Assembly: GCA_963768945.1 (NCBI GenBank)
Contig: CAVYJW010000003.1
Location: 930,001 to 994,000 of the forward strand
DNA: 64,000 bases
From: RYN-230 sp963768945
Lineage (GTDB): Bacteria; Actinomycetota; Actinomycetes; Streptosporangiales; Streptosporangiaceae
Reading direction: 5' to 3'
Part shown: piece after piece, positions 34,144-41,946 of the stretch
Layout of the letters: each line of letters opens with the position of its first letter
Numbering within the stretch: position 1 is the stretch's first letter
Made by a program: the position numbers and the translations under genes
The notes under the pieces: model-generated
The model's input: only the letters and a program-made list of their open reading frames with translations
What the model was told of the DNA's origin: nothing
Databases searched by the model: none

Positions 34144-35499
34144 GTGACGCCCGGCTCGCTGATGCGGCTGCGTCGCGGTTCGCTGGTGTGGCCGCGCCGC
34201 GGTTCGTTCATGTGGCCGCGTCGCGGTTCGCTGGTGTGGCCGCGTCGCGGTTCGCTGATGTGGCTGCGTCGCGGCTCGTTCATCGCGATCCTCGTGGCGA
34301 TTGCGGTCGTGCCTGGGCCGGCGTCCGCGGCCAGGCCCTGCACCAGCAGGGCCTGCCAGTCCGCGGGCGTGGTGCGGTGGGCCCGGCCGTTGCCTGGCGC
34401 CTGGGTCGCCCAGCCCGGGCTGGCCGGTACGACACCGGCGCAAGGCGATGCGTACGCGGCCATGGGCGCGCGGGTCGCCGCGATCGGCATCGGCACCACC
34501 GTGTTCGCTTACCGGTCCCGCTCGGGCGCGCCGGCCTGGGAGAGTTCGCTCGCCGGTTTCCGGGCCGGGTCCCGGATCGTGTCGGTACGCGTCTGGCCAG
34601 GCGTCGTCACCGCCGGCGTTGACGTGCCGGGCAGGCGGGCCGGGGACGCCGGCGCGCGGCACGAGGTGGTGCTGGACAGCGCGACCGGGCGGCTGATCCG
34701 CTCCTACCCGGCCGCCCCGTTCGGCGGGGCCGTCACGGCGGACTCCGCCCGCACGGTGATCGTCGGCAGCACCGGGGTGACCAGCTACAGCAACCGCACC
34801 GGGGCCGTGCAGTGGAGCCGCCCGACCGGACCCGCGGCCCAGGCCTGGAAGGTCAGCGGCAACGATCTCTACCTGACCGTGTCCGCCGGCGGTTACCTCA
34901 GCAACGGCCCGGTCCGGCAGCTGCGCAAGATATTCCTGCGGTCTGGCGGGCAGCGGCTGATCCGCCCGCCCGGCAGGTCCTTCCGCGGGGTGCTGAGCCG
35001 CGTGTTCGACGGTGTGGTGGTGTTTGCTGACGCCAAGGGCACTATTGCCTACAGCGCCACGACAGGCCGCAGACTCTGGCGGCGGCTGGGCGCGGTGCCG
35101 GAGAACGCGGATGCCCTCGGCGGGCTGCTCTACCTCACCGACGGCAGCAGCCTTGCGGGTGTGGACCCGGAGACGGGCCGGACCGAGGCCCAGGTGTCCG
35201 GCGGATCGACCACCGGGACGTCCGGCTTTTATGCTGTCCGGGATGGCGTGGTGCTCGGTCTCGACCAGGGGGCCCAGGGGGATGCGTGGGGCTATGACGT
35301 GGCCGTTGGCCGGGTGCTGTGGACCAATCCCCACCTGCCGTGGCCGCACTACTTCGTGGATCTGTCCGGCATCGGCGGCAGTACCGGCCCGAGGTCAGGC
35401 GGGATCCTGCTGGCGACCTGCGGGCAGGCCGGAGCCGTGCCGCGCGGCAGCACCAGCCCGGTCTGCGACCGCCCCGAACTGGTCGCCCTGAACTGGTGA
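34144..35499 (+). CDS. Exported PQQ-type beta-propeller protein with N-terminal octapeptide array
   Basis: The 451-residue protein starts at GTG 34144 (GGAG 8 nt upstream). Residues 10-45 are a tandem array of RRGS(L/F)(V/M)WP octapeptides, followed by a hydrophobic signal-like segment (FIAILVAIAVVPGPASAA). The rest has repeated PQQ-like blades (VVLDSATGRLIRSYP, SNRTGAVQWSRP, YSATTGRRLWRR, VAVGRVLWTN), fitting an extracytoplasmic seven- or eight-bladed propeller. The arginine-rich array gives an extremely basic n-region. Function unknown; comparable proteins are scaffolds or quinoprotein-like folds without catalytic residues. Confidence 0.78.
   Translation: MTPGSLMRLRRGSLVWPRRGSFMWPRRGSLVWPRRGSLMWLRRGSFIAILVAIAVVPGPASAARPCTSRACQSAGVVRWARPLPGAWVAQPGLAGTTPAQGDAYAAMGARVAAIGIGTTVFAYRSRSGAPAWESSLAGFRAGSRIVSVRVWPGVVTAGVDVPGRRAGDAGARHEVVLDSATGRLIRSYPAAPFGGAVTADSARTVIVGSTGVTSYSNRTGAVQWSRPTGPAAQAWKVSGNDLYLTVSAGGYLSNGPVRQLRKIFLRSGGQRLIRPPGRSFRGVLSRVFDGVVVFADAKGTIAYSATTGRRLWRRLGAVPENADALGGLLYLTDGSSLAGVDPETGRTEAQVSGGSTTGTSGFYAVRDGVVLGLDQGAQGDAWGYDVAVGRVLWTNPHLPWPHYFVDLSGIGGSTGPRSGGILLATCGQAGAVPRGSTSPVCDRPELVALNW
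34171..34290 (+). repeat. 24-bp tandem array in the beta-propeller gene
   Basis: Four full units of 24 bp (34171-34194, 34195-34218, 34219-34242, 34243-34266) and a fifth diverging at its end, consensus CGTCGCGGTTCGCTGGTGTGG plus CCG, encode eight residues each. Two units are identical, pointing to recent expansion. Confidence 0.95.
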
Positions 35500-35571
35500 A
35501 TTACCGGTCTCAACCTCCGGATTGTGGCTCCGTGCCGTGGCTGATTGTGAGTAGTGTGCCATCCTGCAATA

Positions 35572-35586
35572 GTTAGGCAGTCTCAC
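35572..35586. promoter_or_regulatory. Near-copy of the MarR operator upstream of the GAF-ANTAR gene
   Basis: GTTAG-GCAGT-CTCAC matches the operator GTTAG-GCAGT-CTAAC at 23122-23136 in 14 of 15 positions and lies 62 bp before the GAF-ANTAR start. It may be a second site for the same regulator or a chance match. Confidence 0.3.
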
Positions 35587-35647
35587 GCTCGCCGCTTGGC
35601 ATGGCCCTGGTAGGTAGCAGCCCGCAGGCAGCAGGACAGGAGGCGGC

Positions 35648-36358
35648 GTGGCGACGGAGGACCTGGCCCGCCGGGCCCGCGAGCTGCTCAGCCTGACCGG
35701 CGGGTCGCCCCCCCGGTCGCTGAACCAGCTGGTGGGACTCGTGTCGCGGCAGGTCCCGGGTTGCTCGGGGGCCACCTCGGCCGTATGGCACGACGCCGAG
35801 CCAGTGGTCCGGGCGGCCAGCCATCCTGACCTCGCCCAGCTGTTCGAGCTGCAGCTCACAGCCGGCTCCGCGCCCTGGCTCGACGCCCTGGCCAGTAACG
35901 GTACGGTCAGTTGCCTGGACACCCTCGAAGAGGAACGCTGGCCGGGGTTCGCGGCCGCGGCGCTGGCCCGTGGCGTCCGGTGCTGCGTTTCGCTGGCCCA
36001 GCGGTCCGGGGAACGGGCGCTCACCCTGACCATGTTCGGGGCCAGGCCACGATCGCTGGATCCGGATCAGCTCCCGCTCGCCGAGCTGCTCGTCGCGTTC
36101 GGGGGAGCGCTCATGGGCAATGCGGCCGCCTATGACGGGGTGCAGCGGACGGTGCTGGGGCTGCGCGATTCCGTCGAGTCCTCGGCCGTGCTCGATCAGG
36201 CCCGGGGCGTGCTGATGCACGCGCGTGGCTGCACCGCGGAAGAGGCCTGGCAGCAGATGCGCGACATGTCCGCGGCGCAGCACATCACGATGACTGAGGT
36301 GGCCCAGCAGGTCATCGCGTCGCGGGGAGCGGACGCACCGGAGGCTGGGGCGGGCTAA
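35648..36358 (+). CDS. GAF-ANTAR RNA-binding response regulator
   Basis: The 236-residue protein has a GAF domain (about 15-150) and a C-terminal ANTAR three-helix domain (LGLRDSVESSAVLDQARGVLMHARGCTAEEAWQQMRDMSAAQ). ANTAR domains bind paired RNA hairpins to relieve transcription termination; actinobacteria use many GAF-ANTAR proteins in stress responses. Its last codons lie in the first copy of a GC-rich tandem repeat (from 36326), so the C-terminal tail GADAPEAGAG is probably repeat-derived. Confidence 0.88.
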   Translation: MATEDLARRARELLSLTGGSPPRSLNQLVGLVSRQVPGCSGATSAVWHDAEPVVRAASHPDLAQLFELQLTAGSAPWLDALASNGTVSCLDTLEEERWPGFAAAALARGVRCCVSLAQRSGERALTLTMFGARPRSLDPDQLPLAELLVAFGGALMGNAAAYDGVQRTVLGLRDSVESSAVLDQARGVLMHARGCTAEEAWQQMRDMSAAQHITMTEVAQQVIASRGADAPEAGAG

Positions 36359-36465
36359 CTCCGGGCCCGTCCCGGGGAGCGGACAGGCCGGAGGCCGGGC
36401 GGGCTGAGCCCGTCCCGGGAGCGGACAGGACGGAGGCCGGGCGGGCTGAGCCCGTCCCGGCCTCC
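36326..36465. repeat. Three tandem copies of a 42-50-bp GC-rich repeat
   Basis: Copies begin at GGAGCGGAC at 36326, 36376 and 36418, each followed by a GGAGGC...GGGCGGGCT...CCCGTCCC core. The first copy forms the 3' end of the ANTAR gene and the last forms the terminator hairpin. Confidence 0.85.
36432..36465. terminator. Strong bidirectional hairpin between convergent genes
   Basis: GGAGGCCGGG-CGGGC (36432-36446) pairs with GCCCG-(T)-CCCGGCCTCC (36450-36465) around a TGA loop: a 15-bp stem with one bulge. It lies between the ends of the ANTAR gene and the convergent glycosyltransferase gene. Confidence 0.7.
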
Positions 36466-36519
36466 GGGTCCGCTCACGCCGCGGAGGGGTGCGGGGCAAG
36501 CGGGGTGCGGGGTGCGGAT

Positions 36520-37740
36520 CTAGGCGGCGGCCGCGGAGCGCTCGTACATGGCCATCGTCTCCTGGCCGATCCGGTCCCAGGAGTAGCGTGCCCGGGCCCG
36601 GTCCACGGCGGCGATGCCGAAGCCCTCCAGCAGCATCGGGCTGGCCAGCAGGGTCCGGATCCGCTGGGCGATCAGCCCGGGACGTCCCGGCGGGACCAGC
36701 AGGCCGGTGGTGCCGTCGATGATGGTGTCCAGGTGACTGCCGATCGCCGAGGCCACGACCGGGGTGCCACAGGCCATGGCCTCCAGCGCGACGGTTGCGA
36801 ACGGCTCGCCGGTCGGAGCGTCCACCAGCAGATCCGCGGAGCGCAGCAGCGCGGGCAGGTCACCGTCGCTGACGCCGCCGTGGAAGATGACCCGGTCCCG
36901 CACGTTAAGCTCGCCGGCCAGCCTTAGCAGCGCCCGGTACGCCTTGTCCCCGCGCAGCTTGCCGTGCTCAGGGCCACCCGCGATGACCAGTTCGGCCTCG
37001 GGGATATCGGCGAGCGCGCGGACCGCGACGTCCACGCCCTGGTTCGGGGCGAGCGGGGCCACGCACAGTAGCCGGGGCCGGCTGCCGCGCTGCGCCACGG
37101 GACCCTCCGGGGAGAACGTCCCGGTGTCCACGCCCCGCGGTATGAGCCGGACCGAGTCCCGCCGCACGCCCAGCCGGGCGAGCGTGGACATCTCGCTGGA
37201 AGAACTGGCGAGCACCGCGCGCACGCTGCGGGCGATGACCGGCTCCAGGCGGAGCCGGGCCGCACCCCCTGCGGCGGCCCGGGCCTGGGCCCGGGCCGAC
37301 TGGGCCGCCGGGGCGGGGGCTGGGGCCGGGTCGCCGGCCTGGAGTGACAGGAAGGTCTGCACGACCGGCACGCCCAGATCGCGGGCGCCGGCCAGGGCCG
37401 CGAGCCCGCTGGTCCAGAAGTACGCGTGCGCCACGTCCGGCGCGTTGTCCTGCCAGTGCTGCGCCAGGTAGTGGCCGAACTCCGCGGCGTGCGAGGTCAG
37501 GCTGTCCGCCGGAAGTTCCTTGGCGGGCCCGGCGGGCACGTGCTCGACGGTGACGCCCGGTGCGGGCTGCGACCTCTCAGGCTGAGCGTCGGAGTCGCGG
37601 CGTGCGTAGACGGTGACCTCGTTGTCGTGTTCGGCCAGCGCGGACACCAGGGAAGCCAGCCGACGGTCCTGCCTATCCGGTCCGGCCTCCGGGGTCCGGC
37701 CGAACGGGTTCCCCTGCAGTGTGACCAGGGCAATTTTCAT
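36520..37740 (-). CDS. GT4-family glycosyltransferase
   Basis: The 406-residue GT-B enzyme has an N-terminal acceptor domain (MKIALVTLQGNPFG) and a C-terminal nucleotide-sugar domain. The latter carries the GT4 motifs (LLCVAPLAPNQGVDVAVRAL, LVIAGGPEHG) and the E-x7-E region EPFATVALEAMACGTPVVASAIGS. It resembles MshA/trehalose-synthase-like enzymes, but the acceptor is unknown. GAGGAGG precedes the ATG by 8 nt. It stands alone, upstream of a 512-bp non-coding stretch. Confidence 0.85.
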   Translation of the reverse strand: MKIALVTLQGNPFGRTPEAGPDRQDRRLASLVSALAEHDNEVTVYARRDSDAQPERSQPAPGVTVEHVPAGPAKELPADSLTSHAAEFGHYLAQHWQDNAPDVAHAYFWTSGLAALAGARDLGVPVVQTFLSLQAGDPAPAPAPAAQSARAQARAAAGGAARLRLEPVIARSVRAVLASSSSEMSTLARLGVRRDSVRLIPRGVDTGTFSPEGPVAQRGSRPRLLCVAPLAPNQGVDVAVRALADIPEAELVIAGGPEHGKLRGDKAYRALLRLAGELNVRDRVIFHGGVSDGDLPALLRSADLLVDAPTGEPFATVALEAMACGTPVVASAIGSHLDTIIDGTTGLLVPPGRPGLIAQRIRTLLASPMLLEGFGIAAVDRARARYSWDRIGQETMAMYERSAAAA

Positions 37741-38252
37741 GGGAGGTGCCTCCTCTTTGGGGGTCGCCCACGCAGGTACGCCACGAGTCGCCGAAGAGGC
37801 AGTGAAAAGTGCGGACTACGAAAGTCCAGGCTAAGCCGGAGGAAAAAATTCCATGGCAAGCACGCCTCTCCAGCCACGCCAGACGGCGTGGGGGCGTGCC
37901 TGCGTCGTAGACACTGCAAGCAATATAACCCCCGAAACCGGCCCCTGCCAACCTGATGCGCGCACGGCGCGCCGGCGTCACGCCGCGGGAGGAACTTCAG
38001 GCGCGCCCGCGATCAGCCGCGACGCGGGGAAGCCTCAGGCTTTGCGATCAGCGGCAAGGCGGTCAGCGGTGAGGCGGTCAGCGGCAAGGTGGTCAGCGGC
38101 AAGGTGGTGACGATCAGGTACCTCCGGGATCGGCTACCGTAATGACGGGTTAGCTTGGTTCGTCAGCCGTCCGCTACCCCGGGAGTCGCGGCCTAGGCTC
38201 TGCGACATCCTTACCATCGTCCCTGTCGTCCCCCCGCCGCGATTGGACCTCG
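37741..38252. other. Intergenic region between divergent glycosyltransferase and SpoIIE genes
   Basis: No convincing gene. An AT-richer patch near 37915-37930 (CAAGCAATATAACC) gives TATATT on the minus strand and may be the -10 of the glycosyltransferase. The 15-bp repeat at 38044-38103 lies here. The plus-strand promoter of the SpoIIE gene could not be fixed. Confidence 0.4.
38044..38103. repeat. 15-bp tandem repeat, four copies
   Basis: Units GCGATCAGCGGCAAG, GCGGTCAGCGGTGAG, GCGGTCAGCGGCAAG and GTGGTCAGCGGCAAG follow head to tail from 38044. They are non-coding as far as can be seen. Confidence 0.9.
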
Positions 38253-40187
38253 ATGCCGCAACCCTCCGGCCCACCGGAACTTGACCTGGAGGTGGCTGCG
38301 CTCAAGGAGCGTTACGCCGGACTCCGGCAGGCCGCCGGACTGCCGGGTGCGGACGCCGCGGCCGTGCTGGAGGCCGCGTTCGCAGAGCTGGACGCCGCCC
38401 TGGATGTGCTCGGCGCGATGCGGGCCGGCCCCGCCAAGGGCACGGCCCAGGCCGGCGGCCCAGGCCCGGAGGCCCTGCTCGTGGAGCAGCGGCTGCTGCG
38501 CGCGGTGTTCCAGGACGCGCCGGTGCCGATGTTCCTGCTCGGCCCGGACGCTACCGTGCAGCGGGTCAACACCAGGGCCAGCGAGCTGCTCGGTTCCGGG
38601 CCCGGTTATGCGGTCGGCAAGCTCTTCACGGTTTTCGTGGACCTGCCCTCCCGGGCCGCGGTGCAAAGCCAGCTCGCGGCGGTCGCGCGGACCGGCCGGA
38701 TGCGGCGGATCCAGTGTCGGCTGCTCCGCGGGGAGGGACCGTCGGGCGCCGAGCTGACCGCCGGGCTGGCCCGGCTGCGGGGGGACGCCGACCAGCTCGT
38801 GGTGGTGGCCAGCTCGCCTGGCGGGGGAGCGGGCCAGGACGCCGGAATCGCTCCCAACGTGGCCGACGGCCCAGACGTGACGCCCGGCCAGGGAACGGGA
38901 CCGGACAGCCCGGCCCGCCTCATGGAGGCGATGATCCACCGCTACGACCTGGTCACGTCCGCGACCCGGCTGTTCCTGGAGAACGCCACCTTCAGCGAGT
39001 CGGTGACCCTGCAGCGCTGTGCCCGGCTGCTGGCCGGCGAGCTCGCCGCGTGGGTGATCGTGGACGTGGAGCGGCGTCAGCGGCTGCGCCGGCAGTTCGT
39101 CATGGGGCCCGAGAACCAGCCCTCTGACCTGGCCAACGCGGTCGCCGGCGTGGATCCGGCGCCGGGCACGACGCCGCGGCAGGTACACGAGTCGGGCAGC
39201 TCGCTGCTGATCGCGCACGCGGAGGACGCCGGGATCCTGGGCGCCGGGCCGCAGGGCGTGCCGGTCATGATGATGCTCGATGCCACCTCCGTGCTCTGCG
39301 TGCCGCTGTCCGACGGAGAGCACACCTACGGCACGCTGACCCTGGCCCGCAACGCCAGCGAGGGTCACTTCGAGATGGCCGACCTCGGCGTGGTGGAGGA
39401 ACTCGGCGAGCAGCTGGCCCTGGCGATCAGGGTGGACCGGATGTTCCGGCGGCATACCGAGATCGCTGACGCGCTCCAGTCGAGCCTTCTGCCCCGCGAG
39501 CTGCCGCGGGTCCCCGGGGTGGAGATCGCGGCGGCCTACGTCGCGGCCACCGAGGGCCTCGAGGTGGGCGGCGACTTTTATGACGTCTACCGGACCCCCG
39601 GCGGCTGGGGCGTGGCGATCGGCGACGTCTGCGGCAAAGGTGAGGAGGCCGCGGCGGTCACCGCGGCCGCGCGGCACGCCATCCGCGTGCTGGCGCACTG
39701 GTCCGCTGATCCTGCCGAGGTCCTAGGCAAGGCCAACGAGGTGATGCTGGCCGAGGAGTTCGGCGACCGCTTCGTGACCGCGAAGAATGCCCATCTGCAC
39801 TGGCGGGACGGGCGGCTCCACGTGGTGCTGGGAAGCGCCGGCCATCCCGGCCCGGTGCTGGTGCGCCCGGATGGCCGGACCACGATCATGGGCCCGGGCG
39901 GGCTGCCGCTGGGCCTGTTCCCCACGGCGCGGGCAGGTCGTGAGGAGATCGACCTGGAGCCGGGGGATGTGCTGTTCTTCTTCACCGACGGGGTGACCGA
40001 GGCCCGCAGCCCGGAGCTGACCTACTTCGAGGACCGGCTCACCGATGAGCTGGCCGGGCTGGCCGGGCAGGCGCCGCGGGACATCGTGGCCGGGCTGCAA
40101 TCGCTGGTGGTTGAGTTCTGCCGCAACGAGCTGCGCGACGACATGACCATGCTGGTGCTGCGGGTGGCCGAGCCGCCGGACCAGTGA
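38253..40187 (+). CDS. PAS-GAF-SpoIIE (PP2C) serine phosphatase
   Basis: The 644-residue cytoplasmic protein has an N-terminal helical part, a PAS-like domain (LLRAVFQDAPVPMFLLGPDATVQRVN, about 80-190), a GAF domain (about 225-400) and a C-terminal SpoIIE/PP2C domain (ADALQSSLLPRELPRVPGVEIAAAYVAATEGLEVGGDFYDV to DDMTMLVLRV) with metal-binding Asp residues (GGDFYD, GDVCGKG, FFTDGV). RsbU/RsbP-like phosphatases dephosphorylate anti-sigma-factor antagonists. A SigB/F-family sigma gene lies 0.6 kb downstream on the other strand, so a partner-switching link is plausible but unproven. The ATG has no clear ribosome-binding site. Confidence 0.88.
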   Translation: MPQPSGPPELDLEVAALKERYAGLRQAAGLPGADAAAVLEAAFAELDAALDVLGAMRAGPAKGTAQAGGPGPEALLVEQRLLRAVFQDAPVPMFLLGPDATVQRVNTRASELLGSGPGYAVGKLFTVFVDLPSRAAVQSQLAAVARTGRMRRIQCRLLRGEGPSGAELTAGLARLRGDADQLVVVASSPGGGAGQDAGIAPNVADGPDVTPGQGTGPDSPARLMEAMIHRYDLVTSATRLFLENATFSESVTLQRCARLLAGELAAWVIVDVERRQRLRRQFVMGPENQPSDLANAVAGVDPAPGTTPRQVHESGSSLLIAHAEDAGILGAGPQGVPVMMMLDATSVLCVPLSDGEHTYGTLTLARNASEGHFEMADLGVVEELGEQLALAIRVDRMFRRHTEIADALQSSLLPRELPRVPGVEIAAAYVAATEGLEVGGDFYDVYRTPGGWGVAIGDVCGKGEEAAAVTAAARHAIRVLAHWSADPAEVLGKANEVMLAEEFGDRFVTAKNAHLHWRDGRLHVVLGSAGHPGPVLVRPDGRTTIMGPGGLPLGLFPTARAGREEIDLEPGDVLFFFTDGVTEARSPELTYFEDRLTDELAGLAGQAPRDIVAGLQSLVVEFCRNELRDDMTMLVLRVAEPPDQ

Positions 40188-40303
40188 AGCCACGCACCGG
40201 CCCGGCGGCCCGGTTACTGGGGAAAGTGACCGGGTGGGGAGACCCTGCGCCCCGACTGCGGCCCGGTGCTGCGCCCGGCTGCCGTGGGACGCCGGCCCGG
40301 CCG

Positions 40304-40765
40304 CTACTCCTCCAGGTATTCCTCGATGGTCTCTGACGTGGAGTTCAGCGAGCTGGCTGACGTCACCTGCGCCTCCTCCACTTCGGCCTTGCTCAGCTGC
40401 CGACCGGGGAAGACCTCGGGCTCGGTCTCCAGGAGGGCGCCGGCCTGGACCGCCTCGGCCTGTTCCGGGGTGAGCACGATTGCGCCGGGCGGCAGCGCAG
40501 TGCCGTTGCTGGCCACCACGTTGCTGTCGTCCACGCTCCTGGCCACCACGGCCCGCCGCGCGGCGGGGCGCGCCGCAGGCCGCCGCACGACCATGCGTCG
40601 CCGCAGCCAGCCGAAACCGCGCCGCGGGATGAACAGCCCAGCCAGGCCGACCAGCATCAGCACCCAGCCCACGGCCTGCACGTTCAGCCAGCCCGGGTGG
40701 CCGGTGACGGCGAAGGCGAGAATGGCCCCGATGGCGACAAGGGCGAGACCCGTGGCGGCCTTCAT
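40304..40765 (-). CDS. DUF6458-like small membrane protein
   Basis: The 153-residue protein has two membrane helices at its start (AATGLALVAIGAILAFAVTG; VGWVLMLVGLAGLFIP) followed by an Arg-rich and then acidic cytoplasmic tail. The double-helix pattern matches the actinobacterial DUF6458 family. AAGGAG precedes the ATG at 40765, which overlaps the TGA of the sigma-factor gene, so it is translationally coupled. Function unknown. Confidence 0.75.
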   Translation of the reverse strand: MKAATGLALVAIGAILAFAVTGHPGWLNVQAVGWVLMLVGLAGLFIPRRGFGWLRRRMVVRRPAARPAARRAVVARSVDDSNVVASNGTALPPGAIVLTPEQAEAVQAGALLETEPEVFPGRQLSKAEVEEAQVTSASSLNSTSETIEEYLEE

Positions 40766-41697
40766 GCCGTTCTCCTTGTTTCGCTTAATGACGCGCCGCT
40801 GAGGCGAGCAGGCGCGATGTCGTCGTCTGAGTCCCCGCCGAGCAGGCACCCTCGCAGGTAGCGGAGGGCAGCGGCCTGGAGACGGGACACATGCATCTGG
40901 GAGATGCCGAGCCGCTCGCCGATCTCGGCCTGGGTCAGGTTCCCGTAGAACCGCATGAGCAGGATCAGCCGCTCCCGCGACGGCAGCTCGTTCCAGTGCG
41001 CGCCGACCGCGTCCATGTCCACGGCTCGCTCCAGATCGGGGTCGTCCGCCCCGATCAGGTCGGCGAGCTTGGCCGGGCCGTCCGCCTGGCTGAGCGGGGC
41101 GTCCAGCGAGGACGTGTGGAAGAACATGTCGGCCTGGCGGGCCTCGTGCAGTTCCTCGTCGGTGACCCCCAGGTGCCGGGCCAGCTCCGCGTCGGCGGGG
41201 GCGTGGCCCAGTTCCTGCGCGAGGTCACCAGTAGCCTTCCTCATCTCGAGCAGCAGTTCCTGGGCCGAGCGCTTCACCCGGACCTGCCACCTCTTGTCGC
41301 GGAAATGCCTCTTGATCTCCCCGCTGATGCACGGCTGCGCGTAGGCGGCTAGGGCGCCGCCGAACGCGGGATCGAAGTTATTGATCGCCTTGAGCAGGCC
41401 GACGTATCCGACCTGCATCAGTTCCTCGATTGATTCGGGGCTGTCCCGGTAACGGAGCACGCATGAGCGGACCAGCGCCTCGTAGCGGGTTACCAGGATC
41501 TCGCACGCCGCGCTGCGCACGGCACTCCCGATCGGTTCCGATTTCACGAGCTCCAGGAGCTCGCTGTCGCTGCGGCTGGGCAAGTCCGCACGCGACCACG
41601 GCGGCGGCAGGCCCAGATCTCCGCCTTCTCCGGACGGGCCAGGGAAGGGCTGAGTATCAACGCCAGCCGGGCGACCGCGAAGGGCCGTCCTCGTCAT
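40762..41697 (-). CDS. SigB/SigF/SigG-family sigma factor
   Basis: The 311-residue protein has regions 2, 3 and 4 of group 3 stress/sporulation sigma factors: ESIEELMQVGYVGLLKAINNFDP, AYAQPCISGEIKRHFRDKRWQVRVKR, APADAELARHLGVTDEELHEA and LPSRERLILLMRFYGNLTQAEIGERLGISQMHVSRL. The start at 41697 has an excellent GGAGGTGATC just before ATG; codons upstream to 41805 are not needed. It forms an operon with the DUF6458 gene. Activity is probably controlled by an anti-sigma factor not present in the window. Confidence 0.9.
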   Translation of the reverse strand: MTRTALRGRPAGVDTQPFPGPSGEGGDLGLPPPWSRADLPSRSDSELLELVKSEPIGSAVRSAACEILVTRYEALVRSCVLRYRDSPESIEELMQVGYVGLLKAINNFDPAFGGALAAYAQPCISGEIKRHFRDKRWQVRVKRSAQELLLEMRKATGDLAQELGHAPADAELARHLGVTDEELHEARQADMFFHTSSLDAPLSQADGPAKLADLIGADDPDLERAVDMDAVGAHWNELPSRERLILLMRFYGNLTQAEIGERLGISQMHVSRLQAAALRYLRGCLLGGDSDDDIAPARLSGASLSETRRTA

Positions 41698-41946
41698 GAT
41701 CACCTCCGGCGCCTGTGCTCCGGGGGGAAGCGCAGGCGCCCCATTCGTGCCCGCTGAGCGGAAGCTAAACATGGCGTCGGCCATTGATTCCAAGCCATGA
41801 TCCATTCCTGGCCCCGGTGCGGAAATCCGCCCAGGTCAGCAACCGGCTCGGGGGATAGTACCTGCCGGTCACGCCGGGGCATGTTCGGGGCGTCGGCGCT
41901 GTTGTAACGGGCAGTGAGCAGGAAATCGGGGATTGAGGTGGCGGGA

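Noticed and set aside
37853..38110. Small Arg/Ser/Ala-rich gene between the glycosyltransferase and SpoIIE genes
   Set aside because: Its C-terminal third is only the translated 15-bp repeat, there is no ribosome-binding site, and no conserved-looking sequence.
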